Shown: positions 37,496 to 49,824 of the stretch, one piece after another | Numbering within the stretch: the first letter of the stretch is position 1 | How the letters are laid out: every line of letters starts with the position of its first letter | Source of the DNA: Archilochus colubris | Taxonomy: Eukaryota > Chordata > Aves > Apodiformes > Trochilidae | Assembly (NCBI GenBank): GCA_023079485.1 | Contig: CM041083.1 | Coordinates: 109,409,554 to 109,473,553, forward strand | Direction of reading: 5' to 3' | Length of the DNA stretch: 64,000 nt | Notes under the pieces: generated by a model | The model's database searches: none | Told to the model about the DNA's origin: nothing | What the model saw: only the letters and a program-made list of their open reading frames with translations | Translations under genes and position numbers: made by a program

Positions 37496-40400
37496 CATCT
37501 TCAGAGTCTGCTGCTGGAGTTGTTTCTGTCTTGTGAAAAATGTTTGCATGTTCATTGTGCCTGGCTCTCAAGATCAGGTCTCCTCTGTGCCAATGTAAGC
37601 AGCCTGACTAACATCTACATCATTTTTTAGACCTATCAGGGTTAAGTTGGTTTTTCTGGGGATTCACATAAGTATGTATCTTTCTCATAAATAACTGGAT
37701 GGATGGATAGATGGATGTCTATCCATCAGACTGAAAACCCAAACACACGCTGCCATCCAAAGCACTTTCACTTGTAAGGCCACTGGCTTAGGTGCTTACC
37801 TGGGATATCTAAGTTAAACCTGATCATAGGCAGATTTTCAAAAATAATCATGAAAGACGGGAAAATCCCCACATAATTCATAACTTTGATGGACAAACAC
37901 ACATGAGGGTTGTGTATGTAGTGAGGGACTCAGAGCTTCCAAGCTGGGTGTCTCTGTGTGGTGCCTGAATGGGGTTCCAAGTCTCAGTGATGTACAAACA
38001 CAGTGTGTCAGGAGAAGTCACCAATTCTTTCTAGGATCGTGGGCAATTATAGCTCTAACTCCTTTCCCAAGCTGCCCAATGGAAATGTACAGGAGCCAAC
38101 TTGTGGCTACACTACCTCTGATTCACCAGACATCACATGGCAAGCAGCACCTTCTTCCAGCCTGAAAAATTGTGATTGCTCTGTTTCACCATCAACATCC
38201 ACCACCACTTCAGCTGTAGTTAATAGATGACATTATCTTCACCCTGCTTCTCCACAGGGTTCTCTGCTACAATATTTTCTTTGAATCTGTGTCACCTCTT
38301 GCTGAAGTCTTCATGACCGAGGAAGACAATCGATGACCCTTACCCAGGGAAAATGAGATCCTTGCACAGAGCAAGAGTTCCTGTCCTTCTTGGTTTCTCC
38401 TTGGGGTCCTTCACCCAACAGAGTTGAAATGAGGCTGTGTAAATGGCAGGAACTGTGGATCAATGGCATATGCCAACAAAGCTGTCTGGAGCAGTATTTC
38501 TTCATTATACAAAGAGCAGGAGTGAGAGCTCTTCTCCCCTGCAGGAACCAAAAGGTAATGCCCCAGTCCCATGTCATGCCAATGCTGTGGTCTGCACTCC
38601 TGTAGCTCCTCTATGGCTGGTAATACAGAAGTCACATGACTACATATACAAAAAACCCCATTTCCTGGTTGTTGGATTTTTTTTTCCTCTTCCTATCACA
38701 CAGCTTGAATAACTATTGTTGTCTCCCCCTAGGTGTGATGCTGTACCAATAGGGTGTAAAAAACCTTGTCAATGCATTAACAGTTCACAGCTGGGGGATG
38801 GTGGGGTGAGGACTTCAGCTTTCAGAAAAACTCATCCTAGGCACTCTGGATCATTCTGATTAGACATCCACATGGATGTAGCACCCAGAAGTTGCAAGCA
38901 GGCCAAAAAACCCAAAAGGTCCTGACCTGAGAGAATTCAGTCAACCTGTGAGGTGCACAGCAGATAAACACAGAGAGATGGAGAAAAACAATAAGTAAGA
39001 GAGCAGATAAAGATTGTAAGCCATGGGATAAGTCTCCTCTATGCCAAATTTTCTGTAGCCATCATGGTGAAGGGGAGTTCTGATGCTACAAAGAAAAATA
39101 CTGAGGTAACATCCAGGGTGTTTACAAAGAGCTTCTCCTATTCATGAGGTACAGCACTGTAAAAAATATGAAGTCATTTTCTAAGAGAGTGGTGTGATTT
39201 TGCTTAGGGAGAATGGAGTGTTTGGTTTTTCTTTCAGAGAAAGATGACCTAAAATGTTATAGGGACTCACTCATGATCGCCAAGCAGATTAGTTGGATGT
39301 ACCCTCATCTTGAAGGCAAGGGAGATGGTCTTTACTTGATGAAATAAGAATTTGCTCTTCAGATATACAGAGTTACTTTTCCTTTCTGTTAACTCTGCTG
39401 AGAGTGCTTGACATTTCAGCTGCCAAGATATGTCAGAGACGTAGGGGAAAATTGCTTTGTTTTAAATCCCATTTCCACAGTGTTTCTTATTAGTCTTTTT
39501 TAAAAGGAATTTTATGAGCATGAGGAAATTTCAGGCAGTTATTAATAATAATATTCATGCTACTAGTGGGAATCTGAATTCTTTTTGGTAGAATAGCACA
39601 ATGGAGGTGGTAATCTGCAGTTTCCATGTTCTCACAATTTGCTTCTGCTTGATCAGCTTACAGTATATTTTGATAAGATTCCTACAGAATACAGAACCAA
39701 GGATGACACAGCTGCCAATCAAGGCAAGCAACATGTACTGTGGCTGTGTTTGTTTTAAAACAAAAAGGGAAGGACTTGGGCTTTCTACTTTTGTTTTCAT
39801 GAAGCCACTGCAGAGAAGGCACAGTCAGACAGCTATAGCAGTCCTTAACAGAGCCAAGAAACTGTGAAATATATGAGCACATTTGTAGTGAGAAAATACC
39901 ATGCAGCTTGCAAATATGCTTGGATTCATCCATAGATTACCCACTTCCCATTTACCTGCAGGAGAAAGGGACCCAGAGCCAGTCTCCACCTTGCCTCTTC
40001 CAGTGTGCCATACAGCTCTGGCAGGTTCACATCACCAGGGCCTGTCTGTGGCCTCAGAAGAAATCATCTTCGGTTTGCAAAGTCTGTCAGAGGACTGCTT
40101 TGCAAGAGGATCCACTTAGTTCTGGTTGATATGATTAGCAAGATCCAGCAATATGAAAACATAAAGCAGGAAATAGGTAGAAGATACTTCTTTGCTTTAT
40201 CAATCTTAACTTAAAACCAATCTAAGAACAAGTATTATTTCAATAAAACCCATCTTCCCTAGACTTATTTTCTCTTGGGATAGAGGTTCAAGTAAAGCTT
40301 AGGGGTCTAGACACATACTTTTTTATTATAGTTATGGCAAAACCAGAGCCCTTCCCTTTTCCATTGCTTCTCCCACCCAGAGGTGTGGAAGAGATGTCTT

Positions 40401-40628
40401 TATTCTTATCTATGGCTACTTCTGTATAGACAGTTCTTTCAACATACTGTATTGTGTTCCTTCCCCCTGACCTTCTTCCTTCTCTGCATATTTTTATTTT
40501 TTCACTGCTCTGAAGGGCATTTATGTACACTCTTAACTCCAGGCCTGTCAGTGCACTACTTGTGCATCAGTATGTTTAACATTTATCTTGCTGCATCAGA
40601 CTGGGGACTCCCTCGGCCTTAGTTCCTC
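37496..40628. other. Unique non-coding DNA
   Basis: No gene is recognised. Apart from the TGGA microsatellite and hairpin at 37696-37728 I see no repeat. Open frames (38311-38577 -, 39555-39800 -) are short and unrelated to known families. Confidence 0.55.
37696..37728 (+). repeat. (TGGA)n microsatellite with hairpin
   Basis: About five TGGA-type units. gatggatag (37702-37710) is complementary to ctatccatc (37719-37727), so the repeat can fold back on itself. Confidence 0.8.
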
Positions 40629-40649
40629 TTTTTTTTTTTTTTTTTTTTT
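40629..40649 (+). repeat. Poly-T, 21
   Basis: A T run inside a pyrimidine-rich stretch. The complementary strand gives only a lysine-rich chance frame. Confidence 0.92.
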
Positions 40650-40712
40650 CCCCTCTCTACCCCCACCAAAATATGCAGCTTTTTGTTCTGTCTCTGGGTT
40701 CTGCTTTTCTCC

Positions 40713-40772
40713 TGGTTTTTGTTTTTTTGGGTTTTGTTTTGTTTTTTGTTTGTTTTTTTAATATATATATAA
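40713..40772 (+). repeat. T/G-rich tract followed by (AT)n
   Basis: ggtttttgtttttttgggttttgttttg and similar runs end in aatatatatata at 40760-40772. Confidence 0.85.
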
Positions 40773-40990
40773 TCTTCCTGTGTGTTCCTCTCTCCCATAT
40801 TTCTCCCCTGCTGATTTTCTTTCTTACTTTTCTTACTTCTCTTGCTTTCTGGCACACTCCTCTCCTGGTCTTTTGGTGCTTTTTCTGCTCATTTTTTTCC
40901 ATTTGCCTCTGATTTTTTTCCCCATTGAATAGCTAAAATTGAAGAATTACAGGGATATCTTGTGTTCTATAATATTCTATTTCACTAGAG

Positions 40991-41052
40991 CCTGCTACTA
41001 TTGAAATCATCAGCAAGCCTCCCGTACGGTCTCAGGAGAGCTGGAATGGATC
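40991..41052. repeat. Probable relic of an old amniote interspersed repeat
   Basis: The stretch 'ctactattgaaatcatcagcaagcctcccgtacggtctcaggagagctggaatggatcc' lines up by eye with the common amniote repeat pattern 'attgaaatcaatggcaaagctcccattgacttcagtgggagctggatcagg'. That pattern is frequent in turtle and crocodile genomes and is known to me from memory. The relic is heavily diverged. I cannot name the Repbase family without a search. Confidence 0.4.
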
Positions 41053-41409
41053 CGAAATATTTGCTATTTGCCAAATGGTGAGTCTCTGTGTCCAAAGCTG
41101 GTCTGTTTACATCAGGATCAAATGCAGACTCCAGTTTGAATCAGAACCATATGCTCTTCCCAAATTATGAATTTTCACAGTAAAATAATCTGCAGAAGTC
41201 ATACCGAAGGGCAATAATCCCCTTGATAAGCGTTGACTCAGCACCATGGGAAGAGGGAGGGTTGCCCTGCTCTTGAGCAAAATCAGCTCAGATATGATGG
41301 ACTGGAGCAGAGCAAAAGGGAGCCATGCCTAGACAGAATAAAATTGGTCATGTTTAACAAGGAAATGCAGTTAGGAAATATTTTACAATGTCTGCCACCA
41401 GTTAGCGAG

Positions 41410-41470
41410 TGGAACTGTAGCTCCACTGACGTCAATAGCGAGCCTCCCATTGACTTCAGGCATCTGGAAG
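41410..41470. repeat. Probable relic of an old amniote interspersed repeat
   Basis: 'tggaactgtagctccactgacgtcaatagcgagcctcccattgacttcaggcatctgg' keeps the hallmark pair 'ctccactga.gtcaatgg' and 'ctcccattgacttca' of an ancient repeat common in sauropsids. It includes a TGACGTCA at 41427-41434, which may be a CpG-containing variant of the repeat's usual tgaagtca. Confidence 0.5.
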
Positions 41471-41799
41471 GTCACCTACCAAATAGTCAATTTGCTGTTG
41501 AAGCGTGTACATGAGCAAGATGACGTCCCATGGGGATGAAGCATTCTTGTAAGGACAGCTCAACAATGCTGTGTTTCGCCACTGTGACACTCATTTTCTT
41601 CATGTTTTATTACTGACGGAGACTCTCAAAATATGCTGATAAATGTCAGTTTGGTAAAAATAATAATAAAGAAAAATACTGACTGCTTAGATTTAACACC
41701 GAAGATTGCTCTTAGTTTTATTATTTTCTCTCATTCTCTTATTGCCCCTATTTTTATACTCAAGAACATTTGGAACCTGATTTTCTTCTGTGTTCACAG

Positions 41800-41835
41800 G
41801 GTTTTAATAGCAGCTTCATATTCTCTTTCAACGAG
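41800..41835 (+). other. Speculative microexon, 36 nt
   Basis: A good 3' splice site (ttttcttctgtgttcacag, ending at 41799) has a possible branch point cctgat just upstream. Then come 36 bases, a multiple of three, open in frame 0 (GFNSSFIFSFNE) and in one other frame. A 5' splice site follows (GAG|gtaaaa, gt at 41836-41837). I recognise no protein. A chance match is quite possible. Confidence 0.12.
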
Positions 41836-43059
41836 GTAAAACACTACTGAACACCAACATCTTCTCTTCCTGGGGACAGCAGTGTTTAGTTGGCTATTCA
41901 CAGAGGAAAAGCAAGTGGTAAACCTGGTGGTGGTGGTGGCTGCCAGCCTTGGAGAGGTTCAGCAGTGATAGCAAGGGTTTGGGGGTCCCTGCTGCTGAAC
42001 CTGTTCTCCCCACAGTCCACAGGGCAAGATTGAGCTTGTGAATGCTTTTATGGCTGGTAATTGCTACCTGTGTTTCTAAAAATGTTATTCAATTTAAAAA
42101 GAAAGGAATCTGTTTTCCTAGCTGAAAGAAAGCCTGCTGTATGAATTACAGATAAAGCACCCCTCCACACAGCCCATACCCAGGACACAGTATAGGCATT
42201 ATATTTATATTATTTTTTACTAGATCCTTTTTTCCTATTTAGTGTCTCGCTTTTACACTGTCTTTATGTTGATTTTTCCCTTGCTCTGCTTATCACCCTG
42301 TGATTGCACTGGATTTCTTTCTCTCCCTCCCTCTGGCCTTTTTTTCCTATCCACTGTCTCTCCTGAGCAGAAGCAAACCCATTAACATTCCCACTTCCCC
42401 ACAAACAAGCAAGACTACACTGTGCCAGTGTGCTTCAGGCAAGGCAAGGCAAGCTTGCCTCCCTCTGCTCCCTCTGAAATCATCAGGAGTTACTACCCCA
42501 CGCATGATGGACCAAGGGAGAAGATACCCCCATGTCTCTGCCCAGACAGGGAAGATATTCTCCCCCTCCTTCCTTACCCAGGACAGCAAAGAAAGCAGGA
42601 GACCTTGCTCATGGGGTGCACGAGAGGATGCTCGCACGCCTCCCCCAAGGTGTCAGAGGTGGGATGGGAGAGGAGGAGGATGCCCCAGCCAGGGAGGGCT
42701 TGGGGTGTCCTGTGCCAAACCTCCTCCCTGTAGCCTGCTGCGGTGGCCATGGCATGCCTGACTGTGGCTTGTTGGTGTTCCTCATTTTTCCCACTGGGAA
42801 GGCAGGCAGGCTTTGTGCCCAGCCTTCTCCTGACACTGTGCCAGGCAGCTTGTCTGCACTGAGGGCATCTTCTTCCCAGGGCAACCAGTGGAACAGCAGC
42901 TCCAGCTCTGTGGTCCTTCAGAGAAGGGTCAGCTCCTCCAGCAGACATCTGCACCTTCCTTTTCTTGCTCCAACGTGTGGGGCTTCCCATGGTAGCTCCT
43001 GTATTGCAGATGGATAGAGTCCTGCTTCTGGCACCATACAAGCAAGTCAGCCAGTATGC

Positions 43060-43316
43060 AGAATCACAGAATCACACAATTGTCATGGTTGGAAAAGACC
43101 TCTGAGATCACATCTCCAACCAACATCCCCTGCCTCTCCCCCCCAGTAAAATAAATAAATAATATATATATATATGTGTAGATATATATATGTAGATATC
43201 ACCATGTCCACTAGAGCATGTTCCAAAGTGCCCCATCTACACAGTTTATAAACCAAGGATGGTGACTCCACCACAACCCTGGGCAGTCCATTCCAGGATG
43301 TGACTATTCTCTCAGT
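43060..43316 (-). mobile_element. CR1 LINE fragment, minus strand, with microsatellite inside
   Basis: The 3' end begins at 43060 (cagaatcacagaatcacac). Then comes the UTR 'atggttggaaaagacctctgagatcacatctccaacca'. Further in are 'ccactagagcatgttccaaagtgccccatctacac' and 'gatggtgactccaccacaaccctgggcagtccattccagg', a subfamily different from the other copies. An AT-rich microsatellite (43147-43198) has grown inside the UTR. The copy is truncated at the ORF2 end near 43316. Confidence 0.9.
43147..43198. repeat. (AAAT)n and (TA)n microsatellite within CR1
   Basis: aaaataaataaataatatatatatatatgtgtagatatatatatgtagata interrupts the otherwise recognisable CR1 3' UTR. Confidence 0.88.
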
Positions 43317-43319
43317 AGT

Positions 43320-43377
43320 ACTACACCACCACTAAACTACCACTACACTACTCTTAACGGTACAACACAACTCTACA
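43320..43377 (+). repeat. Degenerate cacta-type short tandem repeat
   Basis: Imperfect repeats of ctacacca/cactaaacta/ccactacacta lie directly after the CR1 truncation point. Confidence 0.55.
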
Positions 43378-46052
43378 TGTGCTCTGCCACAAGCACTTCC
43401 ATTTCTGAACTGCAAATGTCTGGAGGGGAAAGGGAGGAAGACGAGAGGTCTTTATGGTGTGATAGATAACAGGAAAGGGAGGTGGAGAAAAAGTCAGTCT
43501 TCTCCCAGACTGTCTTAATATGACTCCATATACCCTGAAGTTGTGCTGCTGATTCAGGCTCCATCTGAGGACACTCTGCAGATAATCCCACCTGTGGACA
43601 AACTGTAGGATACCTTAAGTCCTCATCTTCCTGTCTTCAGAAATTTCACTGTCACCAAATCCAGCTTTCTGGAAGGGGATGATGCATCTCTCTGTTCAAC
43701 AAACTGTATTTTCAGTCACTAAATTAATTAACATTGACTAGACAATGACTGAGAATGGCATATGTTCAAAAAGTGACCTAGAGATGAAAAATCTTCTGTA
43801 GGTCCCCCAGACTACTTTCTCCAATTAAACATGTATGCTCAGTGCTTTCAGGAACAAGAATTCTGGCAATGCTAGGTTGCCCAGTGTTTGTTTACAAATT
43901 ACTATCTCTTTATCACACACTGAATTTTAACCCTCAGTCCCTAAGTTTTAAAGCACATATAAACCCTATCCTAAAGGAATCAGGAAGATAGGCTTCAATT
44001 ATTTCATCTCATGGAGGTTAAAAAGGTTCTTGTAAATGACTGATACAAATAACTGGAAACCCAGTTAAAACAACTGGATAACAGATGGCAAAGGAAAGTG
44101 GTTTACTGTAAAGTGTTGCAGAGTAGAAGATCATTTACAAGAAGCAATTACACAAACATCCCTAAGCATCCAAGATCCCATAAAAGGGTTGCTGAGGTGG
44201 AAGCACATTTTCAGTTGTGGATTTTTGTGCTTGAATAAAAATCCAATCTTTACTTTAAATATTTTTTTCCATTCTTTCTTTTTTAATTCCTTCCTTCTCC
44301 ATGTCTCTTCATTTCCCAAGGAGCATTAGAATTTCTCATCCTGCACAAATAATGAAACTGACCAGACAAGCAATCCCTCCAATAATTTTTTTTGCAAAAA
44401 GATGGGCTTTTTTTAATTCTGCATTCTTTTGATTCTTATTTCCTCTGGGGTTAAGGATGACTTAAAGAATAAGGAAGACGTGGTGTGTCTTGTGGACATA
44501 AATCATTTTAACAAATTAAAGCACTAGAGTAATAGCACATTTTTCTTCAGTACCATGACAGAAGCTGCCTCATTCTGACATTTAGGAAACTAAACGTATA
44601 TCTGTCTTTACCTTTCAAAGACCTTTTCATCCTCCCATCTAATCCATTTTGTATTGATAATGGGAACAGAACTTTCTTGTAGGATCTTGACATAGTGATG
44701 AGCTAAAAAGACCAAAGCCTTTGCATTCTGGATATCTGCAGACAAAAGTACTTTCACTCAGCTGGAAGAAAAGCATTTCTAAAGTCAGCAAAAGGAATTC
44801 TGGCTAATGTCTGCTGCTCTTCTAAAGATGGAGATTTATCAGCTCCTGCACTTCCTAATGTTCACCTGGGAGAAAAAAAGAGGAGGGAAGGGCAGGAAAC
44901 AGAAAATAAATTTTAAAAAGTGTGGGATTTTTTTTTTTTTCAGTATGTGTCACAGCATCTATGGCTTTTATTAACAAAGTCTGGCATCCTGACTGCTGGT
45001 AGGAATCCTGGATACTTTCTGCACTCAAAAAATTATCTGCAGTCCTCTGATACAATCCTAGGAGAATCCCCTTAATGTGTAAGAGCCAGTATGAGTATGA
45101 AAGAAATTCAGGCTGTTGATTAATGTTTGCTGCAGCCTGCCTGTATCTCCCTATCACCCCCAAATCCAAGTGCACTCCACAAGCATCCCCTCAACAATAT
45201 CAGCAGGACTTCTGTATTTTGCAGGCCCCTTCTTGGTTACATATGCCCACATATGTCAGCTTGCCCCTTTGCCAGTTATTTTCATTTGAGGCTGATCTCA
45301 CAGATACTGGATTAGGAGAATCATAACTTGTCTGCTTCCTTGCACACACACTGCTACTACGAGGCTTTCTCATATATATCTAATAGACTGTCTGGATTTG
45401 GCTCCTGCAGACTTTTACCAAGCCTGCCAGGCTCAGTGGTCCAAAGGATGTCTCCAGGAGTGGGTGGGAGCCTGTCCCATGTGAAGACATGCCTAGGCTC
45501 AGTCTGGGCATTGCAAAGGAGCCCTGGCCTGCTGGGACATACCTGGGGCCAGAAAATACAGGTTTAGCTTCTGGGATACCTTTCAGAGGTCAGAATAGCC
45601 TCAAGGCTGAGATTCAGAAGATAGGGAAGGTAGAAATGCAACACCAAGCCATTATTCTTCTGGTTCCCAAGCTGAGCCTAAGCACAGCTCAGACACAGCT
45701 GAGGATCAAGGCTTGGGAGATCCAAAACATTGCACTCAGGCTACACAGAAATGTAGCCACTGATCAGACTTGCACTGCTGTAGGTCTGATGAGCTGCACA
45801 GATCTCATTTTTCGTGTGTGTTGCGGGGATCTATCAGCCCCAGCATCAGCATGGTACAAACGTGCCCAGGTCAGAGGAATCATTTCCTGATGCACAACCA
45901 TGTTGATGAGATGAAAAGCAGGTTGGGTTTCAGGCTGATACTATGGCAGGGTTGGTTGATAAATTGGCAGTAGGAGCATTTTCTAAGCACCATGTGTTCA
46001 TTTTATAACACTGAAATATTACTGAATTTTCTTCTTGTCCTTTCCTACAAAA

Positions 46053-46066
46053 ACACACACACACAC
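46053..46066 (+). repeat. (CA)n microsatellite
   Basis: Seven AC units in aaacacacacacacacc. Confidence 0.9.
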
Positions 46067-46864
46067 CTTCTATCCTGCCACAAGTGACCAATGAAGCCCT
46101 AACAAAATCATTACTGATCTCATGGAAATACAACAAGATTCGTTGCTTCCTGCTCTGTGACCAGAGGTGCAGCTTCCTGGGCAGGACAATCTGTTTGATG
46201 CAGGCACCAAACAGCAGCTCCAGCTACACCCTCACCAGCTGGAGTCACTGGAGGCATGGCCAGGCTGTCCCAGCAGGAAGGTCTCTGTGCCCTGCTGACC
46301 TGCAGCATGCATCAGTACACAGCACTTCAGCCAACATCCAAACTAATGTTCAAAGATAATGTATGGTCCCCTCCTGCAGAGTGAGAAGAAAAAAAAGACT
46401 TCTGGAGAAAAATCTACCCCAAGCCCCAGCCAGATGTTGTGGATAGGTGAGCTGAGCCACCCCTGCTTATTTCTCCTCATTTAGAAAGGAGGGAGCCCGG
46501 ATGGCAGGCTCGGGGGAGACATCTCTCTTCCAGACAAGTTGTTAGGCAAGGTCAATTCCTGCTCAACCCTGCTTTAATAGAGACACAGGACAAATGCCAT
46601 CGCTCCAAAAAAAGAGAATAAAGTTTATGCTGAAACAATGAGGTTTCTATGAAAGACTGAAAAATCCTTGCAGAAAGATCTTTTCTGCACTCTGACATGA
46701 TACTGCTCCCAGCCTGAATTTCATCTTCATTAGGTACCTGACACATCAAAGCCACAATTTCCCTGGTACTTAATAGACAGCTTATGTGGTCCTAATAACA
46801 TATCAGCAAGTGCTCAGTATTAAACATACATCATCTGCACAAAGAGAGAAGGGAGGACCGAATG

Positions 46865-47010
46865 ACCTCATTTTAATTAAGGGGTCTTAACTAAGCCACT
46901 AATCCGGCACATTCCAGATGTTAGTTATGTGTCTAACTATCACCATTTGGCCTACTCATTAAATTGCATCCACAGTTAATTGAGAGCAAACCATTTCATC
47001 CAGTAAATTG
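46865..47010. promoter_or_regulatory. Candidate conserved element with homeodomain sites
   Basis: The palindrome TTAATTAA (46873-46880), cattaaattgcat (from about 46958) and TTAATTG (46976-46982) fall within about 150 bases of repeat-free DNA that looks like vertebrate conserved non-coding elements. No conservation data are available to me, so this is a guess from motif texture. Confidence 0.2.
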
Positions 47011-48040
47011 CAAGCTATATTTAAAAAAAGCAAAATGAAACCCAAAACCAAAACACAGTAGTCTAAAGATGCAGTTCATTAGCAAAAGCAGTTATTGTGT
47101 CTTGGAGGCAAAACATAATTCTTTTCAAAAAAGGAAAAAAATTGCATTTCACAGGAAGCTCAGCAATCCCTGAGTACTGCTAGTGCTACATCTTGGTGTG
47201 AGGGTGATATGAGAGGATTCTCCATCAAAAATGAGGTCACAACTTACCAGATACTGTAACAAAAAATGTACAAATACTCCCATGCCAGACCATTTGTGCT
47301 GTAGAGAGATTGCAACCAGCTATACTAGAAGTCTTAGTTACAAACCAGAGGAGCCTGGGCAGCAGTAAAATGGAAGTGCTCTGTATAATGAATGGGAAGG
47401 TATCTTGTCACCTTCCAGTGGCCATAAGGGACAAGTGTCACCTATCTGCAAGAAGAAGACAAACCATTCTCACTAGACCTCCAGCTTAGCCTGAAAGGGT
47501 GCATTTGGGAATGATTGATCCATCACACAAGGACACAAGGATGGGGGTCTCCATCCCCCTTGGAGGGGAAGCTCTGCTGGGTGAGGTGGCAGCCCCTCAT
47601 CTCCCCTTCTAGGGTGGGCAGAGTGCCTCAGCTCTGCACCTCTCCATGCTGGGCAACAGGGACAGTCACCCTCCAGCTCAGTTCTCCCACAGGGCTGTCA
47701 TCAGAGCCCCCCCCAGAGCCAAATGAGTTGCTTCCTCCTCATTTGTCAAAAATACTGCAAACCCTTGATTGTGTAGCAAGTGCTGCCATTCCTTGGGTTC
47801 CTGATGATAGCTTGTGGAATCATCTGTCTCTGACAGAAAGGGGGTTGTGTTTGTGCTTTGAGTTATCTAATGGGATAAGAACAAGAAGAGAGCCTGGCTA
47901 CTGAGTAATATAAAGCAGGTAACCAAATTTAGAACAGTTGTTCACAGTACAAGTATTTTTGGCAGCTTGCTCCTCCAGTGGAGGTTCATGAGCACAGCCG
48001 TTAACATATTCTCACCCACCTACACAGTCAGGACAGCCAG

Positions 48041-48065
48041 TTTTGGGTTTTGGGGTTTTTTTTGT
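48041..48065 (+). repeat. T/G-rich low-complexity tract
   Basis: ttttgggttttggggttttttttg, of the same make-up as the other T/G tracts. Confidence 0.8.
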
Positions 48066-48186
48066 TAATAGGATGAATTGTATCCATTGGTGAAAGAAGT
48101 TTTTCTGGAATCTGCTGCCTTCAGCAACTGTGCTCACACGGGATAAGATAGGAAACCCCTCTTAAAGCAACATGAGTCAGTTATGA

Positions 48187-48236
48187 GGGGTTTTTATCTT
48201 GGGCTTTTTGTTTTGGTGTTTTTTTGGTTTTTTTTT
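48187..48236 (+). repeat. T/G-rich low-complexity tract
   Basis: ggggtttttatcttgggctttttgttttggtgtttttttgg and a further T run. Confidence 0.8.
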
Positions 48237-48879
48237 ATAAGCTGTGCTGAAAGAATTGGTAAGGAGTTTTTCAACCTTTACTTACATGGAGAAGCTCAGT
48301 TTCAAATACCTCTCTAATGAGGCACTTTTCAAGGAAGTCTTTGTGCTTTGATTGTTTCAGAAGTTGATCTGGGAGTTGCTTCATGGATCTTCTTCCTTCT
48401 CTCAACCTGATCTTCCAGAGAAGCAGCCCATGATGAATCAAAGTGTGCACTGCATTCCCCAAAGACACTGAATGCAACACCTTGTTGCAAGTCACCCCGG
48501 AGTGGAAAAGAGGCTAAAAACAAGTGTTTTCTTCCTTCTTTTCTCCAGTCCAGTAATTTGTCTAGAATAGGCTGACTGCTCTCACTCTGAGGCGGGATGT
48601 GATATTCCTATCTGTACTCTTCTTTGGCCTCCTCAGATGCTTCTGCATTGTCTGAAGTGCTGTTCAGGGGGAAAGTCTGTAGGTATGCAGAGATGAAATA
48701 ATGTCCTATGTGGTGATGTTCTGATTTCACAAATATGTCTGTGAAGCAGTATTATAATTTTCCAGATGAGAGCATTTCCCTCAGAAAGACTTCAGATCAG
48801 TGGCCAAGACACATGCTTCTCCTGACATTGGGGGAAGTATCCCAGTGTTGCTCTGACATCCAAAAGGCAGCACTAATAT

Positions 48880-48890
48880 GGGGGGGGGGG
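48880..48890 (+). repeat. G run, 11
   Basis: An uninterrupted run of 11 G. Such runs are prone to length change and sequencing error. Confidence 0.9.
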
Positions 48891-49824
48891 TGTTTCACCT
48901 GCTGCCCCTGTTAGACTCTCAGTCTCACTCCTTTTGCTGCAGCTTTCACACTTAGAATGGGACAACTACACCTGGAATTCACCTTTTCTTTTCTCCTACA
49001 CATAACATGCAGAACATCAGAGCCACCAGAGAAACTGGAGTCCCTCATCCTGAGGTAGGACATGATCTTTCTACATGAGAACCTCAGGTTAATGAGGAAC
49101 ACAGATTACCTTCCTCCTAACACTTGATCAATGGTGCCTTCATTTCCAGAGCAGCACTGAACAGAGCCAAGTGTCTCACAGAGTTAGTTTCAGCAGTGAC
49201 ACCTCAGCTGATTTCCTAAAGAGAGTCCAGACATGTCACACAAGGATGCCTTTGAAGAAACCCTGGGTAAGAAACACTCAGGCATCATTGTACCCTCACG
49301 GGCACCATCCCCTCAGCCTAGGGAGCAAAATTCAGCACAGGACACCACCAGCTGAATCAAGAAGGAAAAAAAGAAATTGTAAGACAGCAGCAATTACTGC
49401 ATTACAGTTTGTAGGCTGACATTTTTGACTTAAAATGAAGAACAGAGAGGGGAAAAAAAGAGGTATTGTCAGAACTGACGTACATATTAAAGCTTAAGTA
49501 AACCACAAAGAAAATGAAACTCAGACAGAACATTTCCCAATCTGTGTGCATTCCCACAAAGAAAACTGGCTCTCTCAAGATATGAAAAATGTTCTGACAC
49601 AAATACCTTGCAGCATACCAGAGGACACCCTCTGAAAAAAAAATACAGTGGCTGAGTAAACAAGAAGGTACTTGGTCTGGAAAATGCAATTTAGAGTGGG
49701 GGCAGCCCTTTCATGACAGCCATAATCCCCTCTCCCTATCTCCTCCTGCAGAACTCTTCACTGGATGTGAAATCAGAGAAGGGTGGGTGACCGTCAGAGA
49801 GGGACACGATGCCCTTTGTAGCAT

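Larger units (their letters stand above)
41053..43059. other. Unique DNA with old-repeat relic; GC-rich pyrimidine patch
   Basis: Apart from the relic at 41410-41470 and the microexon candidate at 41800-41835, no gene is seen. From 42260 the DNA turns pyrimidine- and GC-rich (to about 43010). That makes several overlapping long frames on both strands (42300-42761 +, 42532-43017 +, 42574-43041 -). Overlap on opposite strands and low-complexity proline/serine-rich translations argue against coding. Confidence 0.5.

Noticed and set aside
40619..40912. Lysine-rich minus-strand frames and phenylalanine-rich plus-strand frame
   Set aside because: They are explained by poly-T and T/G tracts at 40629-40772.
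40991..41080. Candidate exon (cactag|agcc ... aaatg|gtgagt), open in two frames
   Set aside because: The sequence between the sites lines up with an ancient interspersed repeat, which explains it better than an exon.
42300..43041. Overlapping frames of 153-161 codons on both strands
   Set aside because: They are all driven by GC- and pyrimidine-rich composition, overlap in several phases and on both strands, and give low-complexity translations with no family resemblance.
43320..43377. CACTA DNA transposon end
   Set aside because: The cacta motif is repeated as a simple satellite-like run, with no matching terminal inverted repeat nearby.
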